From positions 1-34,903 of the forward strand of contig JAEEVF010000018.1 of assembly GCA_016290775.1 (NCBI GenBank): DNA of 34,903 nucleotides. Direction: 5' to 3'. Below, piece by piece: positions 31,585-34,903 of the stretch (position 1 is its first letter; each line of letters starts with the position of its first letter). Below the pieces are notes generated by a model that saw nothing but the letters and a program-made list of their open reading frames with translations, ran no database searches and was not told where the DNA came from. The stretch is from Acetatifactor sp. Lineage in GTDB: Bacteria > Bacillota > Clostridia > Lachnospirales > Lachnospiraceae. A program made the position numbers and the translations under genes.

Positions 31585-32136
31585 ATGGACAGACAGATTT
31601 CCTTACCGATGAGCAAGGAAGATGCAAAGTCCCTTAGATCAGGCGATTACGTTTATCTTACCGGGACGATCTATACCGCGAGGGATGCGGCACATAAAAG
31701 AATGCAGGAAGCGCTGGACCGCGGCGAGGCGTTGCCCTTGGACGTCAAGGACAACGTGATCTATTACATGGGGCCTTCGCCCGCAAGGGAGGGCCGTCCC
31801 ATTGGCTCCGCGGGTCCCACCACGGCAAGCCGCATGGATAAATATGCTCCCGCACTTCTTGATCTTGGGCTGATCGGCATGATCGGCAAGGGCAAGCGCT
31901 CTCAGGCAGTGAAGGACGCGATCGTCCGCAATGGCGCAGTATATTTTGCCGCAGTGGGCGGCGCCGGCGCGTTGCTTTCCAAGTCGATCTTGAGCTCGGA
32001 AGTGATCGCATATGATGACCTTGGCACCGAGGCCATTCGCAAGCTCGCCGTGAAGGATTTTCCCGTGATCGTCGTGATCGATTCTGAGGGAAATGACCTT
32101 TATGAGACCGCCATTTTGGCGTATCGAAAGGACTGA
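31585..32136 (+). CDS. Class I fumarate hydratase, beta subunit
   Basis: This 183-residue protein forms the C-terminal half of the heterodimeric class I fumarase. The segments LRSGDYVYLTGTIYTARDAAHK, YYMGPSPAREG and GSAGPTTASRMDKYA are characteristic, with the active-site Arg, Lys and Thr in PTTASRMD, and GKGKRSQAV. It should complete the catalytic site with the alpha subunit at 30644. The start is ATG 31585 behind GGAAAGATAGAG; the frame is open upstream to 31531 without a signal. PlsC begins five bases after the stop, so three genes form one transcription unit. Confidence 0.9.
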   Translation: MDRQISLPMSKEDAKSLRSGDYVYLTGTIYTARDAAHKRMQEALDRGEALPLDVKDNVIYYMGPSPAREGRPIGSAGPTTASRMDKYAPALLDLGLIGMIGKGKRSQAVKDAIVRNGAVYFAAVGGAGALLSKSILSSEVIAYDDLGTEAIRKLAVKDFPVIVVIDSEGNDLYETAILAYRKD

Positions 32137-32141
32137 TCGGC

Positions 32142-32846
32142 ATGAGAATCGCATTAATGGTCATTATGAATTTCTTGATCGCCCCTTTCGCGTTCCTGGT
32201 ACTTTGGTTCAGGGCGAAAACATATAAAGGGAACTACATGCCGGGCTTCAAGATCACGAAGTTTATGGCAAAGAGGGCGATCTGGGGCGGAAACATCAAG
32301 CTTGAGGTCCACGGGCTCGAAAACATCCCGGAGAAGGACGGGTTCATATTCTACCCGAACCATCAGGGACTCTTTGATTCGCTGACTTTTTACGCTTCCT
32401 GTCCAAAGCCTTTCGCGTGCGTGATCAAAAAGGAAGCAAAGAATATCATCCTGCTAAAGCAGGTGAATGAGGCGACGGGAACCCTCGCCATGGACCGCGA
32501 GGACGTGCGTCAGTCCATGCGCGTGATCCAGCAGATCTCCGAGGAGGTGAAGGAGGGCAGGAATTACCTGATTTTCGCCGAGGGGCACAGGAGCCGCGAG
32601 GGGAACAAGGTACAGGAATTCAAGGCGGGCAGCTTTAAGGCGGCGCAAAAGGCTCAGTGTCCGATCGTGCCGTGCGCGCTGATCAACTGCTTTATCCCGT
32701 TTGACGTGCAGTCCATCCGCAGGGTGACGGTCAAACTGATCTACTTGAAGCCTATGTATTACGAAGAATATAAGGACATGAAGACGGTGGAGATCGCGGC
32801 AGAAGTGAAGCGTCGCATCGTGGAAACCATTGCGCAGTACGAGTAG
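32142..32846 (+). CDS. plsC: 1-acyl-sn-glycerol-3-phosphate acyltransferase
   Basis: PlsC acylates lysophosphatidate to phosphatidate in membrane lipid synthesis. The 234-residue product has an N-terminal membrane segment (about 5-24), the catalytic H-x4-D in YPNHQGLFDS (H74, D79) and the glycerol-phosphate-binding FAEGHRS (145-151), followed by FKAGSFKAA and CPIVPCALIN. This order is standard for the PlsC/LPAAT family. The gene starts five bases after the fumarase beta stop codon. Related acyltransferases with other lysolipid substrates cannot be excluded. Confidence 0.92.
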   Translation: MRIALMVIMNFLIAPFAFLVLWFRAKTYKGNYMPGFKITKFMAKRAIWGGNIKLEVHGLENIPEKDGFIFYPNHQGLFDSLTFYASCPKPFACVIKKEAKNIILLKQVNEATGTLAMDREDVRQSMRVIQQISEEVKEGRNYLIFAEGHRSREGNKVQEFKAGSFKAAQKAQCPIVPCALINCFIPFDVQSIRRVTVKLIYLKPMYYEEYKDMKTVEIAAEVKRRIVETIAQYE

Positions 32847-32880
32847 CCGCGCGCCGCGAAAAAGAAAAAAATTTTAGCGA

Positions 32881-32909
32881 TTGACAAACGCGAGGCCCTT
32901 AGGTATAAT
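32881..32909 (+). promoter_or_regulatory. Consensus promoter of tRNA-Ser
   Basis: A perfect TTGACA (32881-32886), a 17-base spacer and a perfect TATAAT (32904-32909) form an ideal sigma-A promoter. Transcription would start near 32916, about 55 bases upstream of the tRNA. Confidence 0.9.
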
Positions 32910-32970
32910 GAAAAATGCGCTATGGGTTAGCGCTTAAAAGCATATTGGTAGAGACGAAGTTCGGTTATTT

Positions 32971-33058
32971 GGAGAAATACTCAAGAGGCCGAAGAGGCGC
33001 CCCTGCTAAGGGTGTAGGTCGGGCAACCGGCGCGAGGGTTCAAATCCCTCTTTCTCCG
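32971..33058 (+). tRNA. tRNA-Ser (anticodon GCU)
   Basis: The 88-base gene has a seven-pair acceptor stem, GGAGAAA (32971-32977) with TTTCTCC (33051-33057), discriminator G at 33058 and no encoded CCA. The anticodon loop CTGCTAA (33003-33009) gives anticodon GCU, with a CGCCC/GGGTG stem. The variable arm is long, with a stem around GGTCGGGCAACCGG, as in class II tRNA-Ser, and the T-arm reads GAGGGTTCAAATCCCTC. It reads AGC and AGU codons. It is a single-gene unit with promoter upstream and terminator downstream. Confidence 0.97.
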
Positions 33059-33077
33059 CTTTCTCTGCCAATAGGTC

Positions 33078-33109
33078 AAGGAGTGTTGACTTGTCAATGC
33101 TCCTTTTTG
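33078..33109 (+). terminator. Intrinsic terminator of the tRNA-Ser unit
   Basis: A 13-base-pair stem (33078-33090 with 33093-33105, including two G-T wobbles) closed by a two-base loop in the sequence view (a few terminal pairs probably open) is followed by TTTTTG. Confidence 0.88.
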
Positions 33110-33152
33110 TATTTCATGGGTTATAGTATGGCGGTGCAAAGGAGGGCTTCGG

Positions 33153-33713
33153 ATGAATTGGTTTATGGTCGTGGCGGTCATTTTTGTCATCGGTGTGTGC
33201 GTTATCGCAGGCGTTTCCGAGTCGAAAAAGGCAAAGCAGTATATGCAAAAGCAGCTTGAGACGAACGAGGATAAGCGCGCCCTGCTGGATCTCATGTCAA
33301 AGATCCTTGGGGAGGCCTTCGTCAACTATACCATTCTTGTGGGCTATTACACCAAAGTGACGCATCGCGGGAATACGACGACATATTATTATTTCCCTTA
33401 TGCGCTCGCGTTCACGCAGGACGATCTGATCATCTATCCTATCATTAAGAAAGAAGGGCAGTTGTTCTACCGAAATCAGATGGCGGTGGACTGGAGCGCG
33501 ACGGAGCTTAAGCAAAAGAAGCGTAAGGACGGCGTGACGCTGACATTCAAGATCGTTGGCGAGACGATGCCGATCAACATTGATCCCGTTATAAAGAGTA
33601 ATGGCATGGAAAAGTCTGACCGGCCGCTCGGCATTTATCAGGAGCAGGAATATCAAAGATTCATGCAATACCTGCCGGGCTACCTGGCTAAGGCAAAGAA
33701 CGCGAACGAATAG
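33153..33713 (+). CDS. Membrane-anchored protein of unknown function
   Basis: The 186-residue product has one N-terminal membrane segment (about 3-20, MNWFMVVAVIFVIGVCVIAG), then a basic region and a 160-residue domain. The domain has many Tyr and Phe residues (NYTILVGYYTKVTHRGN, TTYYYFPYALAFTQDDLIIYP) and an alternating beta pattern. The topology is probably N-out/C-in or a signal anchor, and this cannot be decided. AGGAGGG lies ten bases upstream of ATG 33153. It is followed by another membrane protein 38 bases downstream, likely in one operon. No domain is recognised. Confidence 0.65.
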   Translation: MNWFMVVAVIFVIGVCVIAGVSESKKAKQYMQKQLETNEDKRALLDLMSKILGEAFVNYTILVGYYTKVTHRGNTTTYYYFPYALAFTQDDLIIYPIIKKEGQLFYRNQMAVDWSATELKQKKRKDGVTLTFKIVGETMPINIDPVIKSNGMEKSDRPLGIYQEQEYQRFMQYLPGYLAKAKNANE

Positions 33714-33751
33714 GAATATTAGAAAGAATATAAAATCGAGGTGTAGAAATT

Positions 33752-34561
33752 ATGGTTGAAACAGTCAGAAAAATCAGTGGAGTGTTTGCAGTGTTCGGGC
33801 TTATTCTTGCGATCGCGGCCGGACGTTCAGGCATCGCGGGAATGAGGGACCGCGTTGATCTTTACGCGAAGGATGCGCGCATATCCGAGGTCGGATTCTT
33901 TGATTTTGCTACGGCAGACATATTCTTTGTTTATGGGTCCTTTGCAACAAAGACCACTTCGGAGAATAACGTAAAGACAGGCGAAAAGTCTTACTATTAT
34001 ATTCCTGCTTATGAAGGTGACGAGCATCGCTTTATTGGCATTGAAGTGGATGAAAAGGAATATCGTAAGTTCAACGAGATTTACGACTATACCTGGGATG
34101 AGACGGCTGAGTTTAAGGAGTTCAATGTTCGAAAAACGGGATTCCTTAAGAAGATGAGCAAGGAGATGAAGGAATACTATTATTCCTCGCTTTGGGAAAC
34201 GGGTTGGTTTGAGACCAAAGAGGAAATGGAGAAGGAAGCGCTCCCTCTTTATTTAAGCCCCATTGCAAATCCCGGTGAGGGCACGAAGGTTATGTTTGTC
34301 GGTCTGATTGCTTTTCTTGTGGCAGGGATCGTATTCGTTCTGAGCTGGCTTGGAGAGAGAGACCAGAAGACAAAGGCCGAGATTCAGACATATGTTGAGA
34401 TCGCAGGCGTGAAGTACCTGAAATCGGATCTGGCACACGTAAATCAGTGCATCAACGGTCAGGAGAGGATCTTTGCGGCGCAAGAGCTTGCGAGGATCAC
34501 GGGGCTTAGCATGGATGAAGCCGGGAAGGTCGTTGAGAACTGGAGACAGTATTATTACTAG
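33752..34561 (+). CDS. Two-span membrane protein of unknown function (possibly DUF6709-like)
   Basis: This 269-residue protein has an N-terminal hydrophobic segment (about 8-23) and a second at about 179-202. The about 155 residues between them are rich in Tyr, Phe and acidic residues (VYGSFATKTTSENNVKTGEK, SYYYIPAYEGDEHRFIGIEV), followed by a charged helical part. The 65 residues after the second helix contain AELVEIAGVKYLK-like and RITGLSMDEAGKVVENW segments. The layout resembles the DUF6709 family from Clostridia, by impression only. GAGGTG provides the ribosome binding site. It may form an operon with the gene at 33153. Confidence 0.6.
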   Translation: MVETVRKISGVFAVFGLILAIAAGRSGIAGMRDRVDLYAKDARISEVGFFDFATADIFFVYGSFATKTTSENNVKTGEKSYYYIPAYEGDEHRFIGIEVDEKEYRKFNEIYDYTWDETAEFKEFNVRKTGFLKKMSKEMKEYYYSSLWETGWFETKEEMEKEALPLYLSPIANPGEGTKVMFVGLIAFLVAGIVFVLSWLGERDQKTKAEIQTYVEIAGVKYLKSDLAHVNQCINGQERIFAAQELARITGLSMDEAGKVVENWRQYYY

Positions 34562-34613
34562 GATCCGGCCGTCAAAATTCCTTGAAAAGTGCCAAAAAAC
34601 AGCGGGGAAACAA

Positions 34614-34643
34614 TTGACAAATAAAGAATAATTGTGATATTAT
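34614..34643 (+). promoter_or_regulatory. Upstream rRNA operon promoter (P1)
   Basis: TTGACA (34614-34619) and TATTAT (34638-34643), preceded by TGA as an extended -10, are separated by 18 bases. Confidence 0.75.
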
Positions 34644-34647
34644 AGAA

Positions 34648-34669
34648 TTCCACCGCCCTTATGGTGGAA
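34648..34669 (+). other. Hairpin just downstream of P1
   Basis: TTCCACC (34648-34654) pairs with GGTGGAA (34663-34669) around an eight-base loop. It lies at or just after the predicted start from P1, without a T-tract. Confidence 0.55.
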
Positions 34670-34709
34670 AGAAATTTTAGAAAAAGACTGAAAAGTCGAA
34701 AAAAAGACG

Positions 34710-34738
34710 TTGACAAGCGATTGTGGCCGTGATATTAT
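34710..34738 (+). promoter_or_regulatory. Second rRNA operon promoter (P2)
   Basis: TTGACA (34710-34715), a 17-base spacer and TGA-TATTAT (34733-34738) form a second strong promoter 96 bases after P1. Tandem promoters of this type are usual ahead of rRNA operons. Confidence 0.8.
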
Positions 34739-34744
34739 GGTTAA

Positions 34745-34903
34745 GCTGTCGCAAGAACTTGACGACGCAATGAACCTTGATAAGTGAACAACAATGCAAC
34801 CCTGAAAATTCCAGAGAAAGGGCTTTTAGGAGCCCGGACTTCTGAAGATTTCAGAAAGCGAATACCTAAAACAAAACCAAACAAACGGTAAGCCAGATTA
34901 ACA
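34745..34903 (+). promoter_or_regulatory. Leader of an rRNA operon (16S upstream region)
   Basis: After P2 the sequence has no gene. CAATGAACCTTGATAAGTGA (34769-34788) resembles the boxA-type antitermination/processing element of Firmicute rRNA leaders. A TTCTGAA-gat-TTCAGAA hairpin (34840-34856) follows, then an A/C-rich stretch ending in AAGCCAGATTAACA. In related bacteria the 16S rRNA start follows such a tail, but the rRNA itself is beyond the window edge. Confidence 0.65.

Overview
The window looks like chromosome of an anaerobic Clostridia-type Firmicute, most likely Lachnospiraceae-like; this is inferred from gene content, not from a search. The signs are strong AGGAGG-type ribosome binding sites, TTGACA-17-TATAAT promoters, a two-subunit oxygen-sensitive class I fumarase, a radical SAM protein, an HgdB/DUF2229-type Fe-S protein and a Firmicute-style rRNA leader at the right edge. 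No prophage, insertion sequence, integrase or CRISPR array was seen.

Layout. (1) 1-1458: the 5' part of a minus-strand ABC exporter runs off the left edge. (2) 1699-6991: a co-directional run of small accessory enzymes: nucleotidyltransferase-like protein, SAM methyltransferase, HD hydrolase, TfoX-N protein, HAD hydrolase, SPL-type radical SAM enzyme, a compact pyroglutamyl-peptidase-like protein and an alpha/beta hydrolase. (3) 7049-9340: a stand-alone DUF2229/HgdB-like protein converges on argC across a bidirectional terminator. (4) 9473-11982: a three-gene ABC-2 transporter with a near-consensus promoter, divergent from argC. (5) 12102-14821: two polytopic membrane proteins, the first GT-C-like. 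(6) 14873-15235: a 52-bp hairpin-forming tandem repeat array. (7) 15250-16688: a 2H phosphoesterase and a DUF402-HAD fusion that resembles RNA-end-processing enzymes. (8) 16690-23333: an accessory patch with GNAT acetyltransferases, two GNAT remnants, two proteins sharing a YHGS-type domain, a fluoride channel, a PRTase-like gene with its own promoter and terminator, and unknowns. (9) 23560-30623: an unknown protein with a charged Ala/Lys tail, a ThuA-TIM-barrel fusion, SseB-like protein, rhomboid protease, HIT protein and two paralogous zinc-ribbon membrane proteins. (10) 30644-32846: fumarase alpha and beta subunits and a PlsC acyltransferase. (11) 32881-34903: tRNA-Ser(GCU) with promoter and terminator, two membrane-anchored unknowns, and tandem promoters plus leader of what should be an rRNA operon.

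The strongest candidates for something undescribed are the 52-bp hairpin array next to the 2H phosphoesterase / DUF402-HAD pair, with its last repeat arm beside the ribosome binding site of the 2H gene, and the YHGS-domain family, present once fused to a GNAT domain and once alone. Secondary candidates are the 146-residue C15-peptidase-like protein that keeps the Glu/Cys/His triad, the ThuA-TIM fusion and the PRTase-like protein with an altered PRPP loop. All functional links are inference from domain content and adjacency.
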